Part shown: positions 41,108 through 52,246 of the stretch, piece after piece
Position numbering within the stretch: position 1 is the stretch's first letter
Layout of the letters: every line of letters begins with the position of its first letter
From: Pararge aegeria
Lineage: Eukaryota; Arthropoda; Insecta; Lepidoptera; Nymphalidae
DNA: 64,000 bases
Assembly: GCF_905163445.1 (NCBI RefSeq)
Contig: NC_053185.1
Location: forward strand, 14,216,001 to 14,280,000
Direction: 5' to 3'
Program-made: the position numbers and the translations under genes
Notes under the pieces: model-generated
Database searches by the model: none
What the model saw: the letters and a program-made list of their open reading frames with translations, nothing else
Told to the model about the DNA's origin: nothing

Positions 41108-42226
41108 CATATTATTTTATACCTACATATACTTACCCATAAATCAGTTTATGACTATATTGAGAGTTTATAGAGTTAACCACATCACTGGAGTAACTTA
41201 CGTTTATCTCATTGAATAATAGTCAATGTATAATTCGATTTCACTGGATTCGACTCCTGAAAGGGCACGTCCATATTCCGGAAATATTTAATGTATAAAT
41301 TACCATAGGTATTATGTTTAACTTAACGCTTGATTGGTTTAAGTTTAATTGCGACAATGCTGTCGGAATTTCAACTAGGTACCTACTATTCGATCGTTGT
41401 CCCATATGTCCAACTTGCAGTTATCTGTGAAGAATTATGTCCTTGATCTCCGACAATATTCATCAGATCTTCATTAAAATTAGGCAATACATGCTTGGTA
41501 GTACACACAGTCTAATAAAAAAAGAATTATTAAAATCGGTGCAAATTTAACGGAGATATGAAGTAAAATTGATAAAAATTTTCATCCCATTTCCCGGAGG
41601 AAGCTTATTGTTTATCGGGATAAAAAGTATCCTTTATGTTGACCCGGGATATCAGCTACCACTATACCAAATTTTTTTAAATCCTTTCAGTAGTTTACAC
41701 GTGATGCCTGGACACACAGACAGACAGACAGACAAAAATTCAATAAAAATCTGTTTTGGACTCAGTATCGATTATACAGAATCCCCTGATCAAAATTTTT
41801 AAAATACATTAAATGTACAGAAATCTTCCAGTTACAGTTTTATTATAAGTATAGATATTATTTGAGGTTGTAAATACAAGATAGTTTTAAACTAAGTAAG
41901 AAAATTAATCTAAACTACGACACAATTTAAGACATTTTTGAGAAATAGTAGGTACCTAGTTGAAAATCCGACAGCATTGTCGCAATTAAATTAAAACCAA
42001 TCAAGCGTTAAGTTAAACATAATACTTATAGTAATTTATATATTAAATATTTTCGGAATATGGACGTGCCCTTTCAGGAGTCGAATCCAGTAAAATCGAA
42101 TTATAAATTCACTATTATTCAATGAGATAAACGTAAGTTACTCCAGTGATGTGGTTAACTCTATTAACTCTCAATATAGTCATAAACTGATTTATGGGTA
42201 AGTATATGTAGGTATAAAATAATATG
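41108..42226. repeat. Long inverted repeat, two 283-bp arms
   Basis: 41108-41390 and 41944-42226 are reverse complements with about 11 mismatches by eye (about 96 percent). The outer tips are CATATTATTTTATACC and GGTATAAAATAATATG. The 553-bp spacer carries a Helitron-like fragment and a 77-codon frame (41569-41802) that belongs to that repeat. At 29.0-29.4 kb the sequences on either side of the left arm are adjacent without it, so the left arm was inserted. No clear target duplication. Confidence 0.9.
41391..41800 (+). mobile_element. Helitron-like variant fragment in the spacer
   Basis: CGATCGTTGTCCCATATGTC, CCCATTTCCCGGAGGAAGCT, GGGATAAAAAGTATCCTTTA and TTGACCCGGGATATCAGCTA match 29015-29329 in reverse. 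A short (GACA)n tract follows at about 41717-41735. Confidence 0.55.
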
Positions 42227-42234
42227 AATAAAGC

Positions 42235-42870
42235 GCGTGTAAAGGCTAACTGATTATAAAACTTGAAGAGTCAATTCGGATTACTTTTATTGGTTGTCAT
42301 TTAGCTCGCGTCAAAGTTGTCAATTAGTTATCTCAACACCAACGTGTAACGAAGGGTGATAAAACTTTACGAACAGCTATAAAACAAACATACACATATA
42401 TATATATATATATATATATTTATAAATATATACATACTTATACTACATATATATATATATATATATGTAGGTTTTACATATATATAATATGTAGTATTAG
42501 TATGTATTATATGAGTAATGTATATAATTAGCAAATTTGAATATTGCCCGTTTTATGTAGGTACCTAATATGTTTCTTAAACCTAAGGTTGTCTGGAGGA
42601 TAATGCCGCCTTTGTGCATATGTTTTGTATTATCGTTTATTTTGTTAACCTGTATCCTATCGTTTATTTCCTTACAGGAAATATCTACATTTATTTTTGT
42701 AGCGATATAGCAAATCATTAAATATTTATATGGGCTGGTTAGGCAAGTTTGACTCGAGCCGGTATCTAGATGGGCGACCCTTCCTTCATATCCTGGTGAA
42801 TAGGTACGTTAAGCAGTCCTGGAAACTCAGTGACTTCTGTTTATCCAAAATCCCACATTGTCCAATAACT
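42235..42870. other. A+T-rich DNA with (TA)n microsatellites
   Basis: TA-dinucleotide arrays at about 42394-42425 and 42446-42490. No gene. Confidence 0.6.
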
Positions 42871-42877
42871 TTAGTTA

Positions 42878-43012
42878 CGTACGTGTTGCCGGTGATGACT
42901 TATGGCTCCGAAATGTGGTCGCTTACTATTGTCCTCTTAAGAAGGCTCAGAGTCACTCAGCGGGCGATGGGTATAGCTATCCTCGGGGTATCACCATATG
43001 AAAAAGTCAAAG
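42878..43012 (+). pseudogene. RTE-type LINE fragment
   Basis: The frame reads YVLPVMTYGSEMWSLTIVLL and RRLRVTQRAMGIAILGVS, near-identical to residues 521-558 of the 60122-62104 product. It is cut at both sides. The 129-codon frame running through it starts in unrelated DNA and is not a gene. Confidence 0.85.
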
Positions 43013-43019
43013 TCGAGGT

Positions 43020-43125
43020 CCTATTGACGAATTTCTCAAAGACAAGGCAGCTTGGTAGCTCTACGCATCATAGTGATTGCAAAAGGCTGAGTTTCTTGCC
43101 GGCCTCTTCGCTTCGGTAGAATCAA
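43020..43125 (+). mobile_element. Family Y LINE 3' fragment
   Basis: TTGACGAATTTCTCAAAGAC, AAGGCAGCTTGG, GAGTTTCTTGCCGGCCTCTT and GGTAGAATC, a compressed family Y 3' region abutting the RTE piece. Confidence 0.6.
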
Positions 43126-43129
43126 GCAA

Positions 43130-43765
43130 TGCTGAGCTGGAACCTTTTACTAGGTTGTGTCTCACATGACAAGCTTTCTCTTCTCTTCTCTCTGGGCAGT
43201 TTTCGCACGTAAGCGCTTCGCTTGTTGTACGTGAAATTTCCCATTGTTGCTCGCTACTCCAGCCATCCAAGCTCGTTCCAGAATCCCAGCATACCGCCCA
43301 GGTTGCTGAGAACTTCTGGGATAGTGGCTGGTGATACCAGGTAGATCTCGCGTTGCTCTGTCACGCCTGTGCACTCCAGCATCACATGCGTAGGTGTTTC
43401 ATTCGCCTCCTTGCATGCTCTGCAAAGAGGGCTGTCGGTGACACCTATAATGGAAAGATGTCTGTTTAAGGAGCTATGCCCTGTTATGAGTCCCACCACC
43501 TTCCTAAGTTTGCTTCTATCCAGGCGGAGTAGATTGTTAGTTAGATGTTAGTTTAGGTTAGGGAAAGCTACTTTGGTTTGTTTACAATCTATTGCATTGG
43601 CCCAAAGTTGGGAATGCTCCCTTTGTGTTTGTTCATGTAGCCATGTTTTGCATTCACTGAACGGAATCGGTACGATCGGTTCTGACAAGCGTTATCCTGG
43701 TGATCCTCCAATCCCGGTGTTTTCAATTAGCGGAGGCGCTATGTGGCATCTGAGGTCCAAAGTAT
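43130..43765 (-). pseudogene. LINE with RNase H domain: C-terminal remnant
   Basis: On the minus strand the frame reads IENTGIGGSPG*, RLSEPIVPIPFSECKTWLHE, QTQREHSQLWANAIDCKQTK, a stop, LLRLDRSKLRKVVGLITGHS, SLNRHLSIIGVTDSPLCRAC and EANETPTHVMLECTGV, ending NELGWLE and stop near 43252. 'GHSSLNRHL...LCR.C....ETP.H...EC' after an RNase H-like segment is typical of I/R1/jockey-superfamily LINEs. Two in-frame stops are visible. The 3' region continues to about 43130. Catalytic reverse transcriptase missing. Confidence 0.85.
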
Positions 43766-43769
43766 TAAA

Positions 43770-45968
43770 GCATTGAAGTGTGCGGCTTATATTATCTTTA
43801 TAGTAATAAAGATAATATTCTTTCTTCCTTTCCTTGATCGCAAATTATTGATTAAAAATTCGCAAAGAATGGGTAGGTTGCGAAGCCGTCCATTGGAGAA
43901 TCGCTACTTATATTATACCTTCTTAAACTCTATTAAAATCCCTCGGAAACATTGCCCTGCAGATGCATTTCTTTATTTATTTGTAATCGATTAAAATTTA
44001 ATTACGGAACCGATTTTAATAATTGTTTCACTATTTTATTCAGAAGCAACAAAAGCTTTATTTAATTTCAGTAATAATAAGTTTTCAGTCTGAAATACCT
44101 AATAGTATTTTTTTACCAAGCCAGAGGAAGAACCGATCGAAAAACTGTCTACTTTATCCACGGTCCGATGTGATTCATAATAAAATAGGTAGGTATCGCG
44201 TAGAAAAAAATAATAGTAGACTTAAAAAAAATCCGCTAAACTGTATACCTATCTCTTTCTAATAAGCTACAGTGACGCATTTTATGACGACAAATATTTA
44301 AAATATATCTTAAAATCTTAATTTTACGAATAAAATCTTAATCCTAAATTATTTACATTAACAGCATATTAATTACTTGGTTGCATAAGTTAGAAGATAA
44401 AAAAAAATACGGTAGATACGATAGGTATCCACGCGGCCAATTTAACATTATCGGTCATGCGGGTGAAACCGCGGGGAACAGTTGGTCATAAAATAATGTT
44501 TAAAGCTAAAGTTGAACGGTTACTAATCCGGTACTGCCCTTCAGTGACGTGCTTACAACTGATCGTCGTAGGTGTCTAGTGGTATCGATCGCCCTTAGAA
44601 AGGGATAGCGATATACGAGTCCGCATGAGAGTGAGAGAGACATAAACCCACCTTCCAAGAACAAGATAGCATCAAGAAACACGTCGGAAGAGCGAGACGA
44701 CTCTGGCGCAACATCAATAAAAGATTTTTTGTATTTTTTTACTTCATTCTTGCCTTCTTATTTATTCATAACACCTTTGTCGGCTTTATGTCGCGCTCAT
44801 TAAGCGGAATCGGTTTAAAAAGGATTAAGGTGGCGTTCGGGAAGACAATCAAGACAAAATTATTAACTTTTACTTATGTTTTTGGCACGCTTTACAATAA
44901 AAAAGTAACACCTGACAGAATCTTAGCAAGAAATTGCAGCACAATCGCCACTTTGTAATCTCGTAGATAAGGTGTTTTGTCTAACTTGTTATAAGTTTTA
45001 TTAAATTTTCTATTTGTTGTGAATACTGAGCCAAATACTCTTTTGTTAAGCGGATCATTTACACAATATTTTGTGTAAATGAGATTTAAAAAAGCTAACG
45101 GACTCCACACAAGTCGTCTTGCCCGGAAGAGCAACGTCAAATAAAAACTTATATTTTATTTCAATTTGTTTCTTACCGACAGTACCGCCGACAGGTTCAA
45201 TTGACATTCGAATACCATCCAAATCGATCCAGCCGGTTATAAAGAGTTAGGTGACAAACAAGCACGTACTGAAGAATTTTACAGAATTACATATTATAAC
45301 TTAAAACTTAGTAGGTACCTATCAGTTAAGCCGATTATGCTTAATTGTTAAGCAGGCTTATAATTACAACAAAAACAGGAGACACACGACCGTCGCTTAA
45401 AGCAGTATTACTTAAATAAAACAATAGGTACTACACACCTTGGCGTTCCTAGATTATAATTCTGAATCAAAAAACATCATCAATTTTAAAATATTACTGC
45501 TTAGATAGTAATCCCCAGCTCTATAGCAAACCACAAAATGTATTTCTATAGTAGGTATATCTTTATTTCAGTGTCGACGCGGTCACGAAACACCGAAATG
45601 CACATTAAGGGTAAGTGGTTTTATGACGGTAAAAGAAATTATGACGTTTTTACTGCGAGTAAATTATATTAATTAGTCCGTCGAGATAATTAGGCAACGC
45701 TCGTTTTTTGGCACACTTTCAAAATTAAAGAGTCAAATTTCTTGTTACTTTTAAGTGATTGATCGCTTTACCTGTGCCTTCTTCAACGAGAGGTGAGACT
45801 ATAAGTTGGGGTGCATTCTGACTTTTGCCTATTTTGTCTGGTCTTGCATCCCACTTTTTAGTCTATTGTCTGTCTGCAGTCTTTTTTATAGTAGTAATTG
45901 ACGAACCAAGTCTGATGGAAAGTAAAAAACCAGACGATGGTTTTTCACTTTCCATCAAACAGAGTTTA
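43770..45968. other. Mostly A+T-rich DNA, no gene recognised
   Basis: Frames of 82-83 codons (43743-43994 +, 44892-45140 -, 45825-46073 +) encode unrecognised peptides in A+T-rich context, and the last runs into SINE-1. A GC-richer piece at 44520-44720 is unclassified. Confidence 0.4.
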
Positions 45969-45969
45969 G

Positions 45970-46146
45970 CAAATAAATATACTACGACAATACACACATC
46001 GCCATCTAGCCCCAAAGTAAGCGTAGCTTGTGTTATGGGTACTAAGATGACTGATGAATATTTTTATAAATAATATACATAAACACTTAGAATATACATA
46101 TAAACACCCAGACACTGAAAAACATTCATGCTCATCACACAAACAT
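45970..46146 (-). mobile_element. SINE-1, head missing
   Basis: The + strand shows ATACTACGACAATACACACA, CGCCATCTAGCCCCAAAGTA and AACATTCATGCTCATCACAC, the inverted SINE-1 body and 3' end. The tRNA-like head is absent, as with 5'-truncated reverse transcripts. Confidence 0.85.
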
Positions 46147-46154
46147 ATTACTTT

Positions 46155-46213
46155 CTTAAATGCGCGACAGAAGTGCCGTCTATATGCCTATTTTAATTAA
46201 AAAAATATTTGAC
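46155..46213 (+). mobile_element. LINE 3' end with TTTGAC tail
   Basis: CGCGACAGAAGTGCCGTCTA, TTAAAAAAATATTTGACTTT and GACTTTGG. Same family as 31020-31090. Confidence 0.6.
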
Positions 46214-46640
46214 TTTGACTTTGGTATTTTTGAAGCACCAGTTACCGATTTAACGATAAAACGTGATCACCGTCTTCTTGATTCTTATCTCGAATGTCAC
46301 AAGCATTGAGCCCTTTGAACAACACTTGAACACTTTGTGTTGTAACCTTACACATCCACTGTATTTGCATCTCCGTGCGTCTGAGTTACTGCTGAGGTGC
46401 TGCAAGTGCATGACGTGTTGTGAAGGCTAGCCAAGTTTCCCTATTGTACAGAAAGACTGGTCGCACGAATAGCTTCAGCGCCATCTAGTGATAGCGAAGA
46501 ACATCGTTACGGTGCTTCCGTTTCGCCTTGGTTAATTCCACCCAACTCGAGAAGGACGGATCGAAGGTATCTTAAAGATAGATAGGTTTCCCGCGCTAAT
46601 AGTTTATTTATGTGTAGATGCCATCACCGTCATCATTATT
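46214..46640. other. Unclassified, moderately GC-rich
   Basis: No gene or family recognised; contains one perfect ATTTGCAT octamer at about 46371 (GTATTTGCATCTC). Confidence 0.35.
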
Positions 46641-46642
46641 TT

Positions 46643-46722
46643 TATCATGGATAGGATAAAAATGTATCTTCTCCCACAGCTTTATCAACTCTCAGAGCAC
46701 TGGCGCACAAGTGGAAATAATA
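46643..46722 (-). repeat. Repeat I fragment
   Basis: GGATAAAAATGTATCTTCTC, CCACAGCTTTATCAACTC and CACAAGTGGAAATAATAT are the inverse of 15660-15735. Confidence 0.5.
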
Positions 46723-46740
46723 TACAAATAATATATATGT

Positions 46741-47180
46741 AATCTTCGAACAGTGCGTTGTTAGTGATGACCTATGGTTCTGAAACTTGATCGTTTACTA
46801 TGGGCCTCATAAGAAGGCTCAGAGTCACTCAGCCGGCGATGGAGAGTTATGCTCTACGCGATCGAATCAGAAATGTTGAGATTCGTAGAAGAACCACAGT
46901 TACCGACATAGCTCAACGAGTCGCGAAGCTGAAGTGGCAATGGGCCGGGCACATAGTTCGGAGAAAGGATGGACGTTGGGGTCCCAAGGTGCTGGAATGG
47001 CAGCCCCGAACTGGTAAGCGCAGCGACGACCCCCAACGAGGTGGACAGACGACATTAAGCGCGTCGCAGGTAGCCGCTGGATCCAAGCGGCACAGAACCG
47101 TGGAATTTGGAACTCCCTACAAAAGACCTATGTCGGGCAGTGGACGTCTATCGGTTGATGAGATGATGATGATGAAGATG
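46741..47180 (+). pseudogene. RTE-type LINE 3' end, 5'-truncated, with target duplication
   Basis: Begins CTTCGAACAGTGCGTTG, equivalent to residue 517 on in the long RTE copy, and ends TCGGTTGATGAGATGATGATG. A frame from 46800 gives IRRLRVTQ...RIRNVEIRRR, TDIAQRVAKLKWQWAGHIVR and RKDGRWGPKVLEWQPRTGKR, then loses phase because of the GCAGCGACGACCCCC deletion shared with 20217-20545. ATATATGTA flanks both sides (46733-46741 and 47181-47189). Non-functional. The 153-codon frame at 46800-47261 is this remnant, not a host gene. Confidence 0.9.
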
Positions 47181-47280
47181 ATATATGTATTAATAAACGG
47201 GGGGTTAACTTCTCTTATTCAACGTTTTCGTGCATTCCATGTTAGCAGGTGGACCTGTTAATTATATCCCTTTTCAAGGG

Positions 47281-47300
47281 ATATATATATATATATATGT
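47281..47300. repeat. (TA)n microsatellite
   Basis: About ten TA units. Confidence 0.9.
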
Positions 47301-47304
47301 ATAA

Positions 47305-47708
47305 CAGAGGGATAATATTATAAATGTGAATGTAAGTTTGTTTGTTACGCTTTCACGCAAAAACTACTAAACCGATCATCACGAAACTTTATACACATAT
47401 TCCTGAAGGTATTAGAAGTAATAGGATGCTTTTTATCCCGAAATTAAGATCAGTTCTTTTGGGAGAGGGGAAGAAAGTGTTTGACGATTTTACACCATAA
47501 CGCCGAAAAATCTTTTTATTTTGTCCAAATTTCGTGTAGATCTGATGAATGTGATTGGAGATAGAGGACAGAACTCCTCAGCGGACTGCAGCAAAACCGT
47601 CATTTAAGGCTTAGCTATCCTAAATTCATAAAGTGCTGTCACATTTATGAGGCACATGTCTTTCGAAAAACAAAAACAAACGCAGACGAAGTCGCGGGCA
47701 ACAGCTAG
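47305..47708 (+). mobile_element. Helitron-like element, near full length
   Basis: Starts near AATATTATAAATGTGAATGT (5' TCCTACT lost or mutated). It has TTTGTTACGCTTTCACGC, CTAAACCGATCATCACG and ATGCTTTTTATCCCG, and ends GACGAAGTCGCGGGCAACAG then CTAG followed by T. The 3' hairpin and CTAG terminus are intact. No coding. Confidence 0.7.
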
Positions 47709-49140
47709 TAACAGATATATATAACAGTTTTCCCTCAATGTAGGTATCAAATGAAAGGTAGAATAATAACATTATTAAAAAAGAGAGAGATTAAAAGTAG
47801 GTGGTTTCAAAATTTTTGCCGTAAAGAACTTTATAGATTTAAAAATAAGCAGTCTAACTTGTTTGAACCTCGCATTACAAATATTCAGCATCTTAAATGG
47901 GCTTAGGCAGTAAATAAGTAAACAAATGCAAATGTAAGCACACTCGTGACTGCCTGTCAGCTCCTTCCGACATATTGTATCTAGATTAATTATCCGACTC
48001 AGTATTCAAAACGCAAACAAGTTCATCCTCTTCGCGACAATGGAATAACAATGTTTAGGAAATAGCCCTGAGCGAGTAAAGTGCTAACCGCACTGAGTAT
48101 TCATGTGGCTGGAAATAGATTTGATTTACCTATTACTCGCTTATTCTCGTTTTCAGAAAACCTAGGTATCGTCTAAATCGAATGCCTAATGATTTAGACG
48201 ATGTCCATAAACGAAAAATTTTCACCATCGATTGGTGAAATAATTTTCACCATCGTTCGATGTATGCATAAGTAAGAATCTTGCAAGATTAGGCGTTTCT
48301 TATTTATGCATTGCCTTAAACTTCGCTAGTGTAAACGGGCGTAACTCGTTTGTCAATACATATTTTCTTCTGATGATATGTCCCTATAAAGGCGTTTGAT
48401 TGTGGGTCTAGTAAAAAGAACTGTTACATATTTACTTGTTCACTTGAAATAATTCAAATTCAACAGCATCAGCACCAATTCTACCCCCGTGCTTTGGAGA
48501 GCGCGATTAGTTCGGTTCCGGTATTATGACTGAAAACTCTTTAAAACTCCCAGTGAGGAACTCTGTGACCTAAGAAGTGAGAAGTTTTTGGAGTTTACTC
48601 CTTAAGAATCGATTTTCATATATAGTAGAAATCTACTGATGAATGACCTCGTTACGTTTTCGCTTTGCGACGTTGCATGCCCGGCAACTGTGATGCGCAA
48701 ACATGCAACGTCGCTTTCGTTTTTTAACTTATTTTTCCTATTTAAGTTACTAAGGAAAACATTATTCCTTTTTTTTTCCTATTCTTGTTACCATTGAAAC
48801 GAAATAATAAACATTACATTTATCCGAATAGTTCTGATACTCTACAACCACCTCAATCTCCCGTACGCTACTTTTAAGAAGTACACTTCCGCCGTGAGAA
48901 TAAATTGCACAGGATTTTTAATTTACCCTTTCATATGGTATTAATCTTTATTCAGCTAAATAAACTCTTTTTGTGTATGTTTCGACAATCGTACTTAAGG
49001 AGTTAACTCCAGTCGTGCGTTGGAGCTGACACACACTTTTTTACAAGAAATTCATCAGCATCAGCGAGTTGTCTAGCCCCGGGAGCATGAAGCCCTTTGT
49101 CCCGGATATTGTCCCTGAAAATCCTTAACTACTCATAGAA
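47709..49140. other. A+T-rich DNA with two small palindromes
   Basis: No gene recognised. ATCGTCTAAATC and GATTTAGACGAT form a 12-bp stem near 48168-48204. GCGACGTTGCATG and CATGCAACGTCGC form a 13-bp stem near 48667-48714. The latter lies between TTTTCGCTTT and TTTCGTTTTT, so it may be a small foldback. Confidence 0.5.
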
Positions 49141-49312
49141 GTTAGAGGTCCCAGTTTCGTCCACGATTTCGATTTTGCAATACATAAATTCTGAATTTTC
49201 TCTGGTCTGGTTTGAAGCTATGGGTGAAAGCTAAATACCACCCAAACCAGCAAAGTTTTGCCACCAAGGTATTTAGCGTTCCGATGCGATGGCTAATAAA
49301 AAAATGACACAA
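49141..49312 (+). mobile_element. SINE-3 relic
   Basis: AGGTCCCAG, ATTCTGAATTTTCTCTGGTC, ACCAAGGTATTTAGCGTTCC and GATGCGATGG, in SINE-3 order. Confidence 0.55.
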
Positions 49313-49519
49313 AAGTGCTGCTGCTTCTAACCGCAAATTGTACATAAACTGGTTTGGAACTAAAGATTGTGGCACTCATGATGGATAGTTATGTTTTTAA
49401 TGAGAGAAAGCTGAAGCCGACGTTTTGCGTCAAGGGTTTTTATTTCATGAAACGTATAAAATATGCCGTCTACTTGTTGACATTGTACTTATCCACTTAA
49501 AAACCCAACTAAATTAGAA

Positions 49520-49605
49520 TTCAAAATGAATTTATTGGATTTCAAGTAGGCTCCATAAGCACTTTTGAAACGACAAGTCTGTCCGCTGTCGTGACTCTTC
49601 CTCAG
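49520..49605 (-). mobile_element. Family Y LINE 3' terminal fragment
   Basis: ATTCAAAATGAATTTATTGG, TTTCAAGTAGGCTCC, GCACTTTTGAAACGACAAG and TGACTCTTCC on the + strand. Confidence 0.65.
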
Positions 49606-50435
49606 CCTCTTCCGCGCCAAATTGCATGCAACCTTCGAAATCGCCTACGATGTAGTTTACCCGCACTGGCAATCCCTTGCTTGCGATTTTGCTTCGTTTA
49701 TGGAGACCTTAATGAAATGCTTCATTATCCAATGATCTAATCATCCAATTTGTTTTTAATTTTGCGTGTAAAAATGTGATTTATTGATTAGAGTAGGTAC
49801 TTAGTATTCATTTCTCAAGACTTAACTTTTAATACAATTTAAATTTCTTGTTTAATTGTTTTTTTATATATATAATTATTCTTATTAAACACTCACAATA
49901 GGGCACTATTTCAAATAATAAATAATCAGTAAAAAGGCGTTAACGCAATCGTAGGTCATTGCACATACCCATTGAACTGTTTTCGCTCGTCGGTTGCCTG
50001 AATTTCTTCATCAGTCGATGAACCAACTCATCTTCGTGGCGCAAAGCTTGCTTTGTATCACGTTTTCCAAATGTTACTCAATGAATTTAACCTTTCCGAT
50101 TTGAATAACGAACCTCTTAGCATATTGGTGACACTTAGCCACAAAATGGACACGTTTGTCTTGTTGTCCTCTTATTTAAGTTTATCTTTTTTTCTATTAG
50201 GTAATATCAATTATTTAAGACACGGTGTGAATTTGAACCGCACACACTCGAACCCTAGGGTTCAAATCGAGGGAGGCAGAGCCTCATTCCGAGGCTCGCC
50301 AACAAGCCCGCGTTACGCTGTTTAAATCATTAGAGTAAATCTGCTCAAAATCCGAAAAAAAGCAAACAATCTGCAAAGCTGAAGTTTTAGAACAGTTTTT
50401 GTGCGGTTTAAGTACATACGAGTAAATTACAACAC
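49606..50435. other. A+T-rich DNA, nothing recognised
   Basis: A 90-codon frame at 50053-50325 encodes an unrecognised, hydrophobic and low-complexity peptide; not called. Confidence 0.4.
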
Positions 50436-50437
50436 AT

Positions 50438-50690
50438 TTCCGGCCCACTATATAGCACGGTTTTCGTACAGCTAGCTCATTAGAAGGGTTTATCCCGGAG
50501 TCTACCACGCTGGGCCTGACTATAGAGGACCTTCAGGCATGCAGATTCCTCACAATGTTTTCCTTCACCATTAAAGCAAGTGATAATTTATTAGCTTAAC
50601 CCGAAGTGTTAGAAGTGCGTGCCGGGATCAACCTCGGTCCCTCCCAAAGGGATACCGAAGCCCTAACCACTGGGCTATCACCACTTTAAT
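50438..50690 (-). mobile_element. SINE-2, nearly full length
   Basis: On the + strand: TTCCGGCCCACTATATAGCA, GTCTACCACGCTGGGCC, AGGCATGCAGATTCCTCACA, TTTTCCTTCACCATTAAAGC and, at the right, the inverted head GTGCGTGCCGGGATCAACCT and CCTAACCACTGGGCTATCAC. Box A- and box B-like segments are recognisable. The TGA tail is missing. Confidence 0.85.
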
Positions 50691-50699
50691 ATTTCATAA

Positions 50700-50960
50700 T
50701 GAGGGTTACTCCGGTTCAGCAAACCCGTGCTGGTAAGTATTGTTAGATACCACCGAGCGACACTTTCGCGAGTGGCGGCGCGAAGTGAAACTCCGCTTTC
50801 TCCTGCGGTTTGCGCGGCGCACGCGCATCAACCGTGCACATTTCCATTCGGCGGCATGAAACTAACGTCACGACTGACGAGCTCTCGTGAGAAACTACAT
50901 GACATTATCTTAAATTAACTATCACTAAGGCGAGGGTCACTTGCCGCGTCAAACTAGCGA
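50700..50960 (+). promoter_or_regulatory. CpG-rich patch with a donor-like site
   Basis: About 200 bases with many CpGs (GCGCGGCGCACGCGCATC, GGCGGCGCGAAGTG). AAACCCGTGCTG is followed by GTAAGTATTG near 50731, a strong match to a 5' splice donor. A 63-codon frame at 50727-50918 is not recognised. Could be a first exon with promoter or an unrelated island. Inference from composition only. Confidence 0.2.
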
Positions 50961-51085
50961 CCAGTAATTCACAGCACCTACATCCAATGTCAATAGAAAA
51001 ATACAAATATTGCGAAACATATAAAAGAAATAGAAAACACAAACATATTTATTTATAGGCTCGTTAAAAAATGTCTTGTTCGACA

Positions 51086-51190
51086 AAAAGACTCATCATC
51101 AACATCAATAGCCACTTGTGGACTAAAGGCCTCTCCCAACGGGAGGGTTGTCCCATAAAAATCGCCCTGGCTCGACGGGCTGGTTAAAGT
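51086..51190 (-). mobile_element. SINE-4-like 3' end fragment
   Basis: CATCATCAACATCAATAGCC, TGTGGACTAAAGGCCTCTCC then CAACGGG, similar to 30958-31010. Confidence 0.4.
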
Positions 51191-51407
51191 ATGACGAAGC
51201 ACCGAAGTTATGATAATAATAATATCCAGATCCGACAGACGTCGTTTTGCGCGTTGAAGCAGCGCTACCTACCGGGTTTAACTGGGTTTTCTAACTATCC
51301 AGAAATTTATAGATATACACACTATTATATTGATATACACACGAAATTTGCTCCAAATATGTCCAGATGTTTAGGAGTTTCGCGACAATACCTCTAACTA
51401 TTCGGAG

Positions 51408-51480
51408 CTATGTGCGTTTTTTATTTAAGCAATGAAATATTAACGGTGAAGGAAAACATCGTGACGAGAAGGTTCTCAGG
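51408..51480 (+). mobile_element. SINE-2 fragment
   Basis: GAGCTATGTGCGTTTTTTAT and TAACGGTGAAGGAAAACATC then GTGACGAGAAGG, the middle of SINE-2. Confidence 0.65.
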
Positions 51481-51664
51481 GGCAAATAAAAAAATAAATA
51501 CTCACAAGATGCCGGCTCGAATGCGTTTTACTTGTGATCGGTCGCACGCTAGACGCAAACATGAACGCTTCTTAATACGCAAAATGGACGCCGCGGTTTG
51601 GCTTTGTCTTAACATTTACGTTACTAATCTCAGTGACAATGTTTTTTTCCTACTTACTAGTTAA

Positions 51665-52145
51665 CCTATGACAGCATGCTCACCTGTTGGTAAGTGCAGT
51701 CTAAGATGCTAATGGGCTCCCTGCTAGGGGTATATGCAGGTATAAATAAACCCATGCCGCTAATCGAGCGGAAATTGAGTGGAAATAAAACTTTTATGTG
51801 ATATATTATGTTTTACTATGTATTAGGTTTGTATAATAAAGTTTATGTAGGTAGGTACGAGTAGGGATTTCTTTGAAAGATAACAACAATTATGAATGAA
51901 AAAGGTAACCATTCCAATATATAATTTATCCCAGAGTTCAATCTCACCTGGTGGTAAGTGATGATGAAGATGATCAGGTTAGCCCGCTACCATATCAGAC
52001 TGCATTATCACTTATCATTAGGTAAGATTCAAAGTAACTAAAAACTTATGTTAACATGTTACTTATTGTTTTACGCCGTTTAAGTGTTTTTTATGTCTTT
52101 GTATATATCTAGGTAACTAGCTACGACCGAATCCTCCTACCAGAC
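51665..52145. mobile_element. Cluster of SINE-3 end fragments in both orientations
   Basis: 51672-51745 is a minus-strand SINE-3 end (GTTGGTAAGTGCAGTCTAAG). 51943-51970 is another minus end (CTCACCTGGTGGTAAGTGAT). 51990-52045 is a plus end (ATCAGACTGCATTATCACTT). 52110-52145 is a minus middle piece (GTAACTAGCTACGACC). The 51943/52045 pair forms a short inverted repeat. Confidence 0.5.
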
Positions 52146-52246
52146 TTATGCAAATGCTAAAGGATGTCCTAAACGTATCCGCGCGTCTGGTTATTTGGAA
52201 AAGGAATACTTTCTGGAAAGTAGAGTAATGAAAACCAAAATGAAAA

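Noticed and set aside
42730..43119. A 129-codon open frame
   Set aside because: Only its middle matches a known protein, and that is RTE reverse transcriptase; both ends are unrelated DNA and family Y LINE.
46800..47261. A 153-codon open frame that could be taken for a host gene
   Set aside because: It is the C-terminus of a truncated RTE LINE (IRRLRVTQ, TDIAQRVAKLKWQWAGHIVR) that loses its phase after a deletion and runs on into flanking DNA.
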